Shown here: piece by piece, positions 16,750 through 26,831 of the stretch
How positions within the stretch are numbered: the first letter of the stretch is position 1
Layout of the letters: the number at the start of each line of letters is the position of its first letter
Source: Bog-756 sp963841885
GTDB lineage: Bacteria > Actinomycetota > Acidimicrobiia > Acidimicrobiales > RAAP-2
Direction: 5' to 3'
Assembly: GCA_963841885.1 (NCBI GenBank)
Contig: CAWJEK010000015.1
Coordinates: 62,001 to 126,000, forward strand
Length of the DNA: 64,000 nucleotides
Notes under the pieces: generated by a model
What the model saw: the letters and a program-made list of their open reading frames with translations, nothing else
What the model was told of the DNA's origin: nothing
The model's database searches: none
Position numbers and translations under genes: made by a program

Positions 16750-17643
16750 CTACCGGGCGAGGAACCCGAGGATGTGGGCGTTGACGGTCTCGGGCCGCTC
16801 GAGGTGCAGGAAGTGCCCGGCGTCCTCGACGACGACCAGCTCGGATCCCGGGCCGAGGTGATCGGTCACCGGGCCGATGATCCCGACGCCCATGCAGCCG
16901 TCGGCCGCCCCGTGGAGGTAGAGAGCGGGCTGGGGAGCGGGCGTCTCGCCGGCGGCCGCGGCGGCCGCGGCGGCCGGATCGTCGGACGGTGGTCCGAGCA
17001 TGGCCCGGTAGTAGCCGATGGCGGCTGACAGGCGCTCCTCGGAGCCGAGGGCCTCCTTCACCCGGGCGGCGTCCCAGGTGCCGTCGTAACCGGGGGACCA
17101 GTCGGCCCAGAGTCGGTCGATGAAGGCCAGGTCGTCCTGGCCGACGGCGAACTCGGCCAGTGGAGTCTGGAAGACGAAGACGTACCAGCTGCGCCGCAGC
17201 TGGTCGTAGTCGAAGAACCCGAAGCCCATGGAGGCCGGCGGCGGCACGGCCAGGGTCACGACCCGGCTCCAGCGGTCGGGCTCGTGGGCCGCGGCGGGGT
17301 AGGTCAGGAGCGCCCCCCAGTCGTGACCCACGATGACCGCCCGCCCGTCGCCGCCGAGCGCCTCGTGCAGGGCACAGGCGTCGAGCGCCAGGGTGCCCGT
17401 GTCGTAGCGGCCGTCGGCCGGGACCCCCGTCGGGGCGTAGCCCCGCAGGAACGGGGCGACCGCGTGGTAGCCGGCGTTGGCCAGTGCCGGCAGCAGGTGG
17501 CGCCAGGTGTGGGCCGTGTCGGGGAACCCGTGCAGACAGAGCGCCAGGGGGCCGTCGACCGGGCCCTCCTCCAGGTAGGCGAAGTCCAGGCCACGGGCCG
17601 TCACGGTGCGGACGGTCCTGTCGGAGGGGCGGGTGTCGGGCAT
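16750..17643 (-). CDS. Epoxide hydrolase-like alpha/beta hydrolase
   Basis: 297 residues. CLHGFPDTAHTWRHLLPALA carries the HGxP oxyanion motif. VGHDWGA provides an Asp nucleophile, as in epoxide hydrolases and haloalkane dehalogenases, and EDAGHFLHLE supplies the catalytic His. A cap region lies between (FVFQTPLAEFA onward), including an Ala run. Start ATG at 17641-17643 (MPDTRPSDRT); the longer frame upstream runs into the divergent promoter. Physiological substrate unknown. Confidence 0.84.
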   Translation of the reverse strand: MPDTRPSDRTVRTVTARGLDFAYLEEGPVDGPLALCLHGFPDTAHTWRHLLPALANAGYHAVAPFLRGYAPTGVPADGRYDTGTLALDACALHEALGGDGRAVIVGHDWGALLTYPAAAHEPDRWSRVVTLAVPPPASMGFGFFDYDQLRRSWYVFVFQTPLAEFAVGQDDLAFIDRLWADWSPGYDGTWDAARVKEALGSEERLSAAIGYYRAMLGPPSDDPAAAAAAAAGETPAPQPALYLHGAADGCMGVGIIGPVTDHLGPGSELVVVEDAGHFLHLERPETVNAHILGFLAR

Positions 17644-17697
17644 GGGCGGAGGGTAGCCCGACCGACCCCCCGCCACCGCGACTAGCCTCCTCCCCCT

Positions 17698-18555
17698 GTG
17701 CGTATCTCCTATTTCGGTGTCCGGGGCTCGTGCCCGTGTTCGTCCGACGAACAGCGTCGGTACGGGGGCAACACGTCATGTGTCCTGGTCGAGGTCGACG
17801 GCGAGCCACCCCTGGTACTCGACATGGGTACGGGTCTGCGGGCCCTGGGTCACTACCTCCTGGCCGACCTGGCCCCGACGGGCCGACCCATGCGGGGCAA
17901 CTGCCTCCTGACCCATCTGCACTACGACCACGTGCTCGGCACGCCGTTCTTCCCGCCGATGCGCGACCCGGGTGCCCTCCTCGAGATCTACGGCCCCTCC
18001 CAGGTGGACGACACGCTGCAGGCCACCATGGCCGGCATGGTGAAACCACCGTTCTTTCCGGTGCACATGGCCGACTTCCGGGGGGAGCTCCGCTACCACG
18101 ACCTGAAGGGCAACGACGAGTTCCAGCTCGGGGGGATCTCGGTGAAGGTCCGGACCGTGCCCCACATCGGCAACACCCTCGGCTTCCGCATCGAGGCCGA
18201 CGGCGCCTCCCTCGCCTACGTGCCGGACCACCAGTCGCCGGTGGACCGGACCACGGTGGCCTCCGAGGTCCTGGAGCTGTGCGACGGCGTCGACCTCCTC
18301 CTCCACGACTCGCAGTACACCGAGGAGGAGTTCGTCGAGCTCTTCGACTGGGGGCACTCGACGCCGGCCTACGCGGTCCACGTGGCGACCCAGGCCGGCG
18401 CCCGGCGGCTCGACCTGTTCCACCACGATCCCGGTCACACCGACCGCCAGCTCGACTCGATGCTGCGGGGCGCCCGTCAGGTGGCGCAGTCGATCGGGAA
18501 GTTGGAGGTCCACTCGGCCAAGGAGGGTGGGACCTTCGAGGTGAAGAAGCGGTGA
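17698..18555 (+). CDS. Metallo-beta-lactamase fold hydrolase
   Basis: 285 residues with the metal motif THLHYDHVLG (HxHxDH) near residue 75, a second His in TVPHIGNT, Asp in YVPDHQSP and a late FHHDPGHTD. The opening ISYFGVRGSCPCS is typical of the PhnP/RNase Z-like branch rather than of beta-lactamases. Cytosolic. GTG start at 17698, 9 bases after TAGCCT (17683-17688). Its stop overlaps the flavin reductase start by 4 bases (GTGA), so the two are translationally coupled. Confidence 0.86.
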   Translation: MRISYFGVRGSCPCSSDEQRRYGGNTSCVLVEVDGEPPLVLDMGTGLRALGHYLLADLAPTGRPMRGNCLLTHLHYDHVLGTPFFPPMRDPGALLEIYGPSQVDDTLQATMAGMVKPPFFPVHMADFRGELRYHDLKGNDEFQLGGISVKVRTVPHIGNTLGFRIEADGASLAYVPDHQSPVDRTTVASEVLELCDGVDLLLHDSQYTEEEFVELFDWGHSTPAYAVHVATQAGARRLDLFHHDPGHTDRQLDSMLRGARQVAQSIGKLEVHSAKEGGTFEVKKR

Positions 18556-19082
18556 GCGGGGCGCCCGACGCGCCGAGCGAGGCGCCCGTGTTCGATCTGG
18601 CCCGGTTCAAGGAAGCCATGGGGATGTTCGCCACCGGCGTGACCATCGTGTCGGGCATGGAGTCGGGTGAGCCCGTGGGCTTCACGTGCCAGAGCTTCGT
18701 CTCCTTGTCGATCGACCCCCCCTATGTGGCCGTGGCCCCGGCCCGGACCTCGACGAGCTGGCCCCGGATCGCCCGGTCCGGCAGCTTCTGCGTCAACGTC
18801 ATGGCCGAGGACCAGGAGGAGCTGTGCCGCGGTTTCGCCGTGTCCGGCGGTCCGAAATTCGACGGGGTCGACTGGCATCCGGCGCCCGGTACCGGGTCGC
18901 CCGTCATCGCCGGCAGCCTGGCCTGGGTGGACTGCCGGGTCGAGCTCGTCCACGACGCGGGCGACCACGAGCTGATCCTCGGGCGGGTCATCGACCTGGG
19001 GGTGGGCGACGGGTCGCCGCTCCTCTTCTTCCACAGTCACTTCGCCACGGTCGCCCACGACCGGGCGTCGCAGGAGGGGTAG
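18552..19082 (+). CDS. Flavin reductase family protein (FMN-binding split barrel)
   Basis: 176 residues, HpaC-like. FATGVTIVSGMESGEPVG and QSFVSLSIDPPYVAVAPAR are the flavin-binding strands, and FCVNVMAEDQEELCRGFA follows. Such proteins use NAD(P)H to reduce FMN or FAD for a partner monooxygenase or act as small flavoenzymes; no oxygenase lies beside it. The GTG start at 18552 overlaps the upstream stop. The next gene begins 5 bases after its stop. Confidence 0.87.
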   Translation: MSGAPDAPSEAPVFDLARFKEAMGMFATGVTIVSGMESGEPVGFTCQSFVSLSIDPPYVAVAPARTSTSWPRIARSGSFCVNVMAEDQEELCRGFAVSGGPKFDGVDWHPAPGTGSPVIAGSLAWVDCRVELVHDAGDHELILGRVIDLGVGDGSPLLFFHSHFATVAHDRASQEG

Positions 19083-19087
19083 GGACC

Positions 19088-19639
19088 GTGCCGCAGATCA
19101 TCGAATCCGACGTCATCCGCGACGTCATCGTGGTGGAGCCCGACGCCCACGGTGACGAGCGGGGTCGGTTCGTCGAGACGTACCGCCGCAGCTGGTTCCC
19201 GTTGGGGCGCGAGATGATCCAGGGGAACCGGTCGACCAAGCAGGCCGGGGCGGTCGTCGGACTCCACTACCACCTGCACCAGTCGGACTACTGGTACGTG
19301 CTGGCCGGCACCGCCCGGGTGGTTCTCCACGACCTCCGGCAGGGATCACCGACCGACGGGGCCACCCTCTCCCTCGACCTCTCGGGCGACCACGACCGGG
19401 GCCTCTTCATCCCGCCGGGCGTGGCCCACGGCTTCGCGTCGCTGACCGACCTGACGCTCTGGTATCTGGTGGACGGCTACTACAACCCCGAGGACGAGCT
19501 GGGCGTGGCCTGGGACGACCCGGCCATCGCCGGCGACTGGGGGGTCACCGACCCGGTCCTTTCGGCGCGGGACCAGGCCAACCCGCGTCGGTCCGAGATC
19601 CCGCCGGGTCGCCAGCCCTACCTCGGCCTGCGCACCTGA
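19088..19639 (+). CDS. RmlC-like cupin, dTDP-4-dehydrorhamnose 3,5-epimerase family
   Basis: 183 residues. DERGRFVETYRRSWFP, the catalytic His region GLHYHLHQSDYWYVLAG, and RGLFIPPGVAHGFASL plus YYNPEDELGVAW are the RmlC signature blocks. The reaction would be 3,5-epimerisation of a dTDP-4-keto-sugar. No rmlA, rmlB or rmlD is nearby, and it sits in a coupled set with a metallo-hydrolase and a flavin reductase, so its in vivo role may differ. Start GTG at 19088 after AGGAGGGG. Confidence 0.84.
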   Translation: MPQIIESDVIRDVIVVEPDAHGDERGRFVETYRRSWFPLGREMIQGNRSTKQAGAVVGLHYHLHQSDYWYVLAGTARVVLHDLRQGSPTDGATLSLDLSGDHDRGLFIPPGVAHGFASLTDLTLWYLVDGYYNPEDELGVAWDDPAIAGDWGVTDPVLSARDQANPRRSEIPPGRQPYLGLRT

Positions 19640-19688
19640 GCGACCGCCCCCCGGGGCCACCGGTGCCACGGGCCGGTCGGGCCGGAGT

Positions 19689-19701
19689 CGGAGAGTCTCC
19701 G
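19689..19701. promoter_or_regulatory. Perfect palindrome upstream of an SDR gene
   Basis: CGGAGA-G-TCTCCG, two 6-base arms around one base, 33 bases before the SDR start. It also sits inside a larger CCGGAG/CTCCGG inverted repeat (19682-19702). Candidate operator or weak hairpin after the RmlC-like gene; function not shown. Confidence 0.3.
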
Positions 19702-19733
19702 GGAGTCGGGGGACCGTCTGGAAGACTCCTCCC

Positions 19734-20546
19734 ATGACCGCCAAGACCGACGCCGCACCGTCCACCGCCACCCCGTCCGACCGCCTCGGCACCCCCGGGA
19801 CCGGCGTACTGATCACGGGCGGGGGGTCCGGGATCGGCCGGGCGACGGCCCTCGCCCTGGCCGAGGTCGGACGCCCGGTGGCCGTCTGGGACCTCGACGG
19901 CCCCGGCGCCGAGGCGACGGCGGCGGCGTGCCGGGACCTCGGGGTGGTGGCCCATGCCGAGGTGGTCGACGTGTCCGACTCGGCGACCGTGGCCGACGCG
20001 GTGCCCGCCGCGGCGGCGGCGCTGGGCTCGCTCGGCGGGTTCGTCCATGGGGCCGGCGTGTCGGGGGCGGCGACCGTCGACGACATCGACGACGCCATCT
20101 GGGACGCCACCCTCAACGTCAACCTGCGCGCCGCCGCCGTCATCAGCCGCCATCTGATCCCCCCGTTCCGGGAGGCGGGACCGGGGTCGGCCGTCGTGCT
20201 GATCTCGTCCATCGAAGGGCTGTTCGGGAGTTCCGTGCTGACCGCCTACTGCGCGTCGAAGGGTGGGGTCCTCGGCGTCATGAGGTCGCTCGCCCAGCGA
20301 TATGCCACCGAAGGATTCCGCGTCAACGCCGTCTGCCCGGGGGCGGTGGCCACCCCGATGCTCGAGCCGGCGTTCGAATTGCCGGGGTTCCGCGAGCAGA
20401 TCGAGGCCGCCACACCGCTGCAGCGCATCGCCACCCCCGACGAGATCGCCGGCCCGATCCGGTTCCTGCTGTCGGCGGAGGCTTCATTCGTCACCGGCGC
20501 CCATCTGACGGTGGACGGGGGGATGACGGCCGTCACCGCCATCTGA
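19734..20546 (+). CDS. Short-chain dehydrogenase/reductase (SDR)
   Basis: 270 residues. LITGGGSGIGRATALALAEV is the cofactor loop, HGAGVSG replaces the NAG motif, VLISSIEG gives the catalytic Ser, and TAYCASKGG the Tyr and Lys. The C-terminal FVTGAHLTVDGGMT is the usual substrate-side motif of 3-oxoacyl-reductase-like SDRs. Substrate unknown. ATG start at 19734, 94 bases after the RmlC-like gene with a palindrome between, so it may be separately regulated. Confidence 0.88.
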   Translation: MTAKTDAAPSTATPSDRLGTPGTGVLITGGGSGIGRATALALAEVGRPVAVWDLDGPGAEATAAACRDLGVVAHAEVVDVSDSATVADAVPAAAAALGSLGGFVHGAGVSGAATVDDIDDAIWDATLNVNLRAAAVISRHLIPPFREAGPGSAVVLISSIEGLFGSSVLTAYCASKGGVLGVMRSLAQRYATEGFRVNAVCPGAVATPMLEPAFELPGFREQIEAATPLQRIATPDEIAGPIRFLLSAEASFVTGAHLTVDGGMTAVTAI

Positions 20547-20648
20547 GGCCTCTACCCAGGGACGATGTGCCGTCCTGGGCGGGGGGCGACCCGCCCCCGC
20601 CGGGGGTGCCCTCCCGCCAGGGGGTGGATTCGGGGTTGAATAGACCGG

Positions 20649-21680
20649 ATGTGGACCCTCGTGTTCGTGGTCGTGGTGGTGGTCGTGGTGGCCCTGGCGG
20701 TCGTGCTGATCCGGCGACCCCGGCGGGGCGACGCCCACTCCGTCCAGAACTACAACCACGCCCTGGGCACCCTCGAGCACCTGTCGGAGCGGATCGGCCC
20801 ACCGACCGTGCGGCCGGTGCGGGTGGTCCCGAGCGGACGCCCCGCCCCGGCCGGCCCGACCGTGGTGTCCACCCCGGTCGGGCCCCCGGGCGATCTGGTG
20901 GTACCCCCGGTACCGGTACGGGGCACCGACGAGTTCCCCGACCCGGACGCCCCCATCGTCTTCGACGACGCCCACCCGAGAGAGCGGGGCGGCCCGTTCG
21001 CTCCGACGGAGCCGACCACCCCACCGCGCACCGACCGCTCGCAACGCATCGCCCTCGCCTCGATGAACCACCGCCGCCGGCCGGGCACGGGCATCATGGT
21101 CGTCATCGTCGTCGTGATCGTGTTCGCGGCCCTGGCCATCATCGGCAGCCACCGGTCGCACACCACCTCGGGCGCCCACTCGTCGACGTCGACGACCCGG
21201 CCCGACCACGCCGGATCGTCCACCACCACGGTGCCGCGGTCGACGACGACCACCAGACCGCCACCCACCACGCTGCCGACCCAGTACGTGGCCACGTCCA
21301 CCTCGTCGTCGGGCGCGGCGGCGGCGTACTCGCTGCCGCACACGACCTACCAGATCACCCTGACGGCGACGGGCACGTCGTGGACCCAGGTCGACTCGGT
21401 GGCCACCGGTTCCACCGTCTGGGCCGGTCTGCTGACGGCCGGCAAGGTCCAGCGGGTGCAGGCCTCGGGAGCCACGACGGTAGGGCTGGGCGCGCCGGAC
21501 GTGACCCTCGAGATCGACGCCGTCCCCGTCGTCCTGCCGACCCCGATCCACACCCCGTTCGTGGCGACCTTCACGCCGTCGCCCACCGCCACCCCCGGCA
21601 CCACACCGACCTCGACGGTGCCGGGTCCGTCCACCTCCGGCTCGGGTTCCTCGAGCTCGTCGACGACCACCGGCACCTGA
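20649..21680 (+). CDS. Membrane protein with a RodZ-tail (DUF4115-like) extracellular domain
   Basis: 343 residues. An N-terminal hydrophobic run of about 18 residues is followed by a Pro-rich cytosolic part, then a second membrane helix (GIMVVIVVVIVFAALAII) near residue 150 and a Ser/Thr linker. The last third, TYQITLTATGTSWTQVDSVA, then WAGLLTAGKVQRVQASGATT and VGLGAPDVTLEIDAVPV, resembles the DUF4115 domain at the C-terminus of RodZ. There is no helix-turn-helix as in true RodZ. A low-complexity Ser/Thr tail ends it. Possibly a cell-shape or envelope protein; function inferred only. Confidence 0.65.
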   Translation: MWTLVFVVVVVVVVALAVVLIRRPRRGDAHSVQNYNHALGTLEHLSERIGPPTVRPVRVVPSGRPAPAGPTVVSTPVGPPGDLVVPPVPVRGTDEFPDPDAPIVFDDAHPRERGGPFAPTEPTTPPRTDRSQRIALASMNHRRRPGTGIMVVIVVVIVFAALAIIGSHRSHTTSGAHSSTSTTRPDHAGSSTTTVPRSTTTTRPPPTTLPTQYVATSTSSSGAAAAYSLPHTTYQITLTATGTSWTQVDSVATGSTVWAGLLTAGKVQRVQASGATTVGLGAPDVTLEIDAVPVVLPTPIHTPFVATFTPSPTATPGTTPTSTVPGPSTSGSGSSSSSTTTGT

Positions 21681-21698
21681 CGGCCGGAGCGGGGCCGG

Positions 21699-23891
21699 TC
21701 AGACCGGAGGGTCGGCCGGATAGGGCTGCAGCGGCGTGTCGGCGAGGCCCAGGGTGTCGAGGAGGAAGGCGTACACGAAGGCCTCGTCCTTCCAGGCGTC
21801 GTAGCGGCCGGACGGACCACCGTGACCGGCCCCCATCTCCGTCTTGAGCAGCACCCGGTTCTCGGGGTTGGCGGCCCGCAGCTTGGCCACCCACTTGGCC
21901 GGCTCCCAGAATCCCACCCGGGGATCGGAGAGCCCGCCGGTCGCCAGGATGTCCGGGTAGCGCACCGGACGTCCGTCCGGGCCGGTGGAGGCCACGTTGT
22001 CGTAGGGGGAGTACGACTTCATGACCCGGTAGATCTCGGGATCCTCCACCGGGTTCCCCCACTCCTCCCACTCGAGGACGGTGAGGGGCAGCGTCTCGTC
22101 GAGGATGGTGGTCAGGCAGTCGACGAAAGGCACCTCGGCGACGATGGCCCGGAACAGGTCGGGTGCCAGGTTGGCGGCCGCCCCCATCAGCAGTCCTCCG
22201 GCACTGCCGCCCCGACCGGCCAGTCGGTCGGGGGACGTCCAGCCCTCGGCCACCAGGTGGCGGGCACAGGCTACGTAGTCCGTGAAGGTGTTCGGCTTGG
22301 CGGCGAACTTCCCCTCCTCGTACCAGCGGCGACCCATCTCGCCCCCGCCGCGCACGTGGGCGATGGCGAACACGAAGCCCCGGTCGAGCAGGCTCAACCG
22401 CAGCGACGAGAAGGTCGGATCCATCGACGCCTCGTAGGAGCCGTAGCCGTACAGCAGGCACGGGGCCCCCGCGGACCCGGCCACGGGCCCGGCCACCAGG
22501 TCGGGACGCCAGACCACCGAGATCGGCACCCGGGTCCCGTCGTCGGCCGTGGCCCACAGCCGATCGGTGCGGTACCGGGCGGGGTCGAACTCACCCAGCA
22601 CCGGCTGCCGCTTGCGCAGGTCCAGCTCCCCCGTGTCGAGGTCGAGGTCGTAGACCGACCGGGGGGTGGCCAGCGAGGTGTATCCGTAGCGCAGCACGGT
22701 CGAGTCGTACTCGGGGTTCGCCTCTCCCCACACGGTCGACGGCGACTCCGGCTGGGCGAGCGGTGTCGACCTGCCGGTGGCGTGCTCGACGACCCGCATC
22801 CGGGTGCTCCCGTCCTCGCGTTCGTAGATCGCCAGGTGGCGCACGAAGGGGTCGACGGCGTCGAGCCGGACCCCGGCCCGCGCCGGGATGACCTCCGTCC
22901 ACGACCCACGGCCCGGGCTGTCATCGGGGGCCTCCATGAGGCGGAAGTCCTCGGCGCCGTCGTTGGTCACCACCAGGAATCTGCCGGGGCGGCCGCTGGC
23001 CGGGTCCCCGCGGTCGTGGTCGACCGAGTACTCGACACCGTGGCGGCGGGGCTCGAAGGTGCGGAAGGCGCCGTCAGGGTCGTCGGCGTCCAGGATGCGG
23101 ACCTCGGAGGTGATCTTGGAGTCGAGCGCGCACAGGACGTAGCAGTCGTCCTTGGTGCGGCCCACTCCGAGGTAGAAGTGGTCGTCGGTCTCCTCGATGA
23201 CCAGCCCGTCCGTGGACGGGTCGGTCCCCACCCGATGGCGCCACAGCTGGAAGGGGCGCATGGCCTCGTCGACCCGGACGTAGAAGACGGTGGCGTCGTC
23301 GTTGGCCCACGCCACGCCGTACGAGGTGTCCTCGATCGACTCGTCGGCCTCGGCCCCGGTCACGAGGTCCCGGAACCGCATGGTGTGGCGCTCGCCACCG
23401 GTCGTATCGGTCGAGTACACGAGCCAGCGGTGGTCGGGGCTGATCGAGAAGTTGCCGAGCGAGAAGTACTCGTGGCCCTCCGCCAGCACGTTCTCGTCGA
23501 GCAGCACCTGCTCGACATCCTCGGGACCGTCGACCGGGCGGCGGCAGTGGATGCCGTAGCTGGCCCCCTCCTTGGTGCGGCTGTAGTAGAGCCAGGGGCC
23601 CTTGCGCACGGGCACCGACAGGTCGGTCTCCTCGATGCGGGCCACCATCTCGGCGAACAGGGCCTCCCGGAGGGGGGCCGTGGGGGCCGTGACGGCGTCG
23701 GTGTACGCGTTCTCGGCCTCGAGGTGGGCGATGACGGCGGGGTCGTCCTTGTCCCGCAGCCAGAACCAGTCGTCGACGCGGGTGTCGCCGTGGGCCTCGA
23801 GGGTGACCGGCCGCCGCTCGGCAACCGGTGGTGCGGGACTGGCGGGCGCGGCGTCCGCCGCGGTGGGGTCCGGTCGGGGCGTGTCGCTCAT
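21699..23891 (-). CDS. ptrB: Oligopeptidase B (S9 prolyl oligopeptidase family)
   Basis: 730 residues, cytosolic serine peptidase expected to cut short peptides after basic residues. The N-terminal propeller starts at DTRVDDWFWLRDKDDPAVI. The catalytic domain carries YGSYEASMDPTFSSLRLSLL, the nucleophile in GRGGSAGGLLMGA, EVPFVDCLTTILDETLPLT and EWEEWGNPVEDPE, the last two typical of PtrB. The acid and His lie near the C-terminus (GGLSDPRVGFWEPAKW; GAGHGG). It is divergent from sufB, with about 95 bases between. Confidence 0.92.
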   Translation of the reverse strand: MSDTPRPDPTAADAAPASPAPPVAERRPVTLEAHGDTRVDDWFWLRDKDDPAVIAHLEAENAYTDAVTAPTAPLREALFAEMVARIEETDLSVPVRKGPWLYYSRTKEGASYGIHCRRPVDGPEDVEQVLLDENVLAEGHEYFSLGNFSISPDHRWLVYSTDTTGGERHTMRFRDLVTGAEADESIEDTSYGVAWANDDATVFYVRVDEAMRPFQLWRHRVGTDPSTDGLVIEETDDHFYLGVGRTKDDCYVLCALDSKITSEVRILDADDPDGAFRTFEPRRHGVEYSVDHDRGDPASGRPGRFLVVTNDGAEDFRLMEAPDDSPGRGSWTEVIPARAGVRLDAVDPFVRHLAIYEREDGSTRMRVVEHATGRSTPLAQPESPSTVWGEANPEYDSTVLRYGYTSLATPRSVYDLDLDTGELDLRKRQPVLGEFDPARYRTDRLWATADDGTRVPISVVWRPDLVAGPVAGSAGAPCLLYGYGSYEASMDPTFSSLRLSLLDRGFVFAIAHVRGGGEMGRRWYEEGKFAAKPNTFTDYVACARHLVAEGWTSPDRLAGRGGSAGGLLMGAAANLAPDLFRAIVAEVPFVDCLTTILDETLPLTVLEWEEWGNPVEDPEIYRVMKSYSPYDNVASTGPDGRPVRYPDILATGGLSDPRVGFWEPAKWVAKLRAANPENRVLLKTEMGAGHGGPSGRYDAWKDEAFVYAFLLDTLGLADTPLQPYPADPPV

Positions 23892-23937
23892 CCGGACACC
23901 TTGGCACGGCCCCGCGCGGTCGGGGTGCCGGGGTTGT

Positions 23938-23958
23938 TACTATCTGGATAGGGGAAAT
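23938..23958 (+). promoter_or_regulatory. sufB promoter: -10 TACTAT plus TAGGGGAAAT decamer
   Basis: TACTAT at 23938-23943 is a good -10 hexamer, with the start expected near 23950. TAGGGGAAAT at 23949-23958 covers that start, 28 bases before the ATG. The same decamer occurs in the promoter of the other suf arm (minus strand 33596-33587). A shared regulator site is inferred. Confidence 0.45.
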
Positions 23959-23986
23959 TATCTCCCTCGATCGACCAGGAGCGCCC

Positions 23987-25387
<1,401 letters not shown>

Positions 25388-25453
25388 GCCGGTGGTGCTT
25401 GGGAGTGCCCGGGCTGCGCCACAATGGTCCGACGATGACGAGGGAGCCCGTCC

Positions 25454-25789
25454 ATGCCCATGCGTGAAGAGTGCAAGCACTTCCAGAGCCGGACCTACGA
25501 CTCAGGCGAGGTGGCGCGTTTCTGCGTGCTCGACCTCGCGCCGGAGGCGCCCTGGAAGTGTCCCGACGACTGTCCCTCCTATGCGCCCCGGCTGGCTGAC
25601 GTCGGTTGGGCCCACGGCTCACTGGTGGAGCCGGCCATCGAGCCCATGCCCGACGTGCCGGCGGAGGAGGCGGCCAGCGTGCTCGACAGCGCCGAGGACA
25701 TCGTCAACGCCGTCGCCCCCGACGTGCTGGCCGACGTCCGCGCCGAGGACGCGAAGAGCGGGCGCAGGTGGTGGCGCCGCAAGCGCTGA
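25454..25789 (+). CDS. Four-cysteine protein of the suf locus, unknown function
   Basis: 111 residues. Cysteines at positions 7, 24, 36 and 40 (REECKHF, ARFCVLD, PWKCPDDCPSY) suggest a zinc or Fe-S site in the N-terminal 45 residues. The rest is acidic and helical (EEAASVLDSAEDIVNAVAPD) and ends in a basic tail (RRWWRRKR). It starts 66 bases after sufB, with GAGGGAG upstream, and is followed by the antisense crotonase. The position suggests a role in or target of cluster assembly, but no family is recognised. Confidence 0.7.
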   Translation: MPMREECKHFQSRTYDSGEVARFCVLDLAPEAPWKCPDDCPSYAPRLADVGWAHGSLVEPAIEPMPDVPAEEAASVLDSAEDIVNAVAPDVLADVRAEDAKSGRRWWRRKR

Positions 25790-25816
25790 CGCGCGGGTCC
25801 CCCGGATCTACCGGAT

Positions 25817-26680
25817 CTACCGGCCGGTGAAGTTGGCCGGCCGCTTCTCCATGAAGGCGGTCATGGCCTCGACGAGGTCGTCCGAGGCGAGGAACGCCGA
25901 GTTCCAGGTGGCGACGTACTCGAGACCCTCGGCCACACTGCGGTCCTCGGAGACCGTGAGCACGGCCTTGGTGCCCTGGACGGCCACCGGCGAGTTGGCG
26001 GCGATCTCGGCGGCCAGCGCCCGGGCGTCGGCCAGCACGGTCTCCGCGTCGGCGCTCACGTGGTTGACCAGGCCGATGGACGCCGCCCGCTCCGCGCTGA
26101 TGTCCTTGCCGGTGTAGGCCAGCTCGGCTACGTGGCCCTTGCCGATGATGGCGGGCAGGCGCTGGAGACTGCCGAGGTCCGCCACGATGGCGACCTTGGC
26201 CTCCCGGACCGAGAACTGGGCGTCGGCGCTGGCCAGCCGGATATCGCAGGCGGCGATGACGTCGACTCCTCCGCCGATGCACCACCCGTGCACGGCGGCG
26301 ATGACCGGGACGGGGCAGTCCGCCACGGCGGTCACCGAGGCCTGGAGCCGGAGGATCTCGGACCGCTGTCGGGCGGCACGGGAGGCCGCCGAGGGAGGTG
26401 GGCCGTCGTCGGTCCCGCCGCCTGCCCCACCGCCGAGCACACCGGACATGGCGACCAGGTCCAGCCCTACCGAGAAGTGGGGACCCCGGGCCGCCACCAC
26501 GACGGCTCGGACGCCCGGGTCAGCACCGATGGCGGCCATGGCCCGGGGCAGGTCCTCCCAGAATGCGGGGCCCATGGCGTTGCGCTTCTCCGGACGGTCG
26601 AGCCAGAGCGTCGCCACCTGGTCGGCGACCTCGATGGTCAGGACGTCGGACGAGAACGAGTCGATGGAGGGAGCGCTCAT
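25817..26680 (-). CDS. Crotonase family protein, dienoyl-CoA isomerase-like
   Basis: 287 residues. ATLWLDRPEKRNAMGPAFW is the crotonase entry, PHFSVGLDLVAM the first oxyanion region and VHGWCIGGGVDVIAACDIRL the second. FSVREAKVAIVADLGSLQRL matches ECH1-type delta3,5-delta2,4-dienoyl-CoA isomerases, where the acidic residues of this block are catalytic. It would act in breakdown of odd-position unsaturated fatty acids. ATG at 26678-26680; the longer frame upstream is noncoding. The gene is antisense inside the suf locus, dividing sufB from sufD. Confidence 0.86.
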   Translation of the reverse strand: MSAPSIDSFSSDVLTIEVADQVATLWLDRPEKRNAMGPAFWEDLPRAMAAIGADPGVRAVVVAARGPHFSVGLDLVAMSGVLGGGAGGGTDDGPPPSAASRAARQRSEILRLQASVTAVADCPVPVIAAVHGWCIGGGVDVIAACDIRLASADAQFSVREAKVAIVADLGSLQRLPAIIGKGHVAELAYTGKDISAERAASIGLVNHVSADAETVLADARALAAEIAANSPVAVQGTKAVLTVSEDRSVAEGLEYVATWNSAFLASDDLVEAMTAFMEKRPANFTGR

Positions 26681-26776
26681 GGGTGTCCAGCGTAGGTTGC
26701 GGGCCGGTGCCGTGGCGTCGCCCCCGCCCGCCTCCCGCTCGGGACCTGTCCCGGCGGCCATCCTCCGGTGGCCCAG

Positions 26777-26815
26777 TAGTATCGGGGTCGAGGCTCGTGG
26801 TCCGGGCCTCGATCC
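26777..26815 (+). promoter_or_regulatory. sufD promoter (-10 TAGTAT) and 5' leader hairpin
   Basis: TAGTAT at 26777-26782 is a likely -10 with transcription beginning around 26788. The leader can fold at once: 26785-26794 pairs with 26806-26815 (core TCGAGGC/GCCTCGA plus GG/CC and one GU), a 10-base-pair stem with an 11-base loop ending just before the GAGAGG ribosome site. It could tune translation or mRNA stability. Confidence 0.4.
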
Positions 26816-26831
26816 GCGAGAGGTCCAGATC

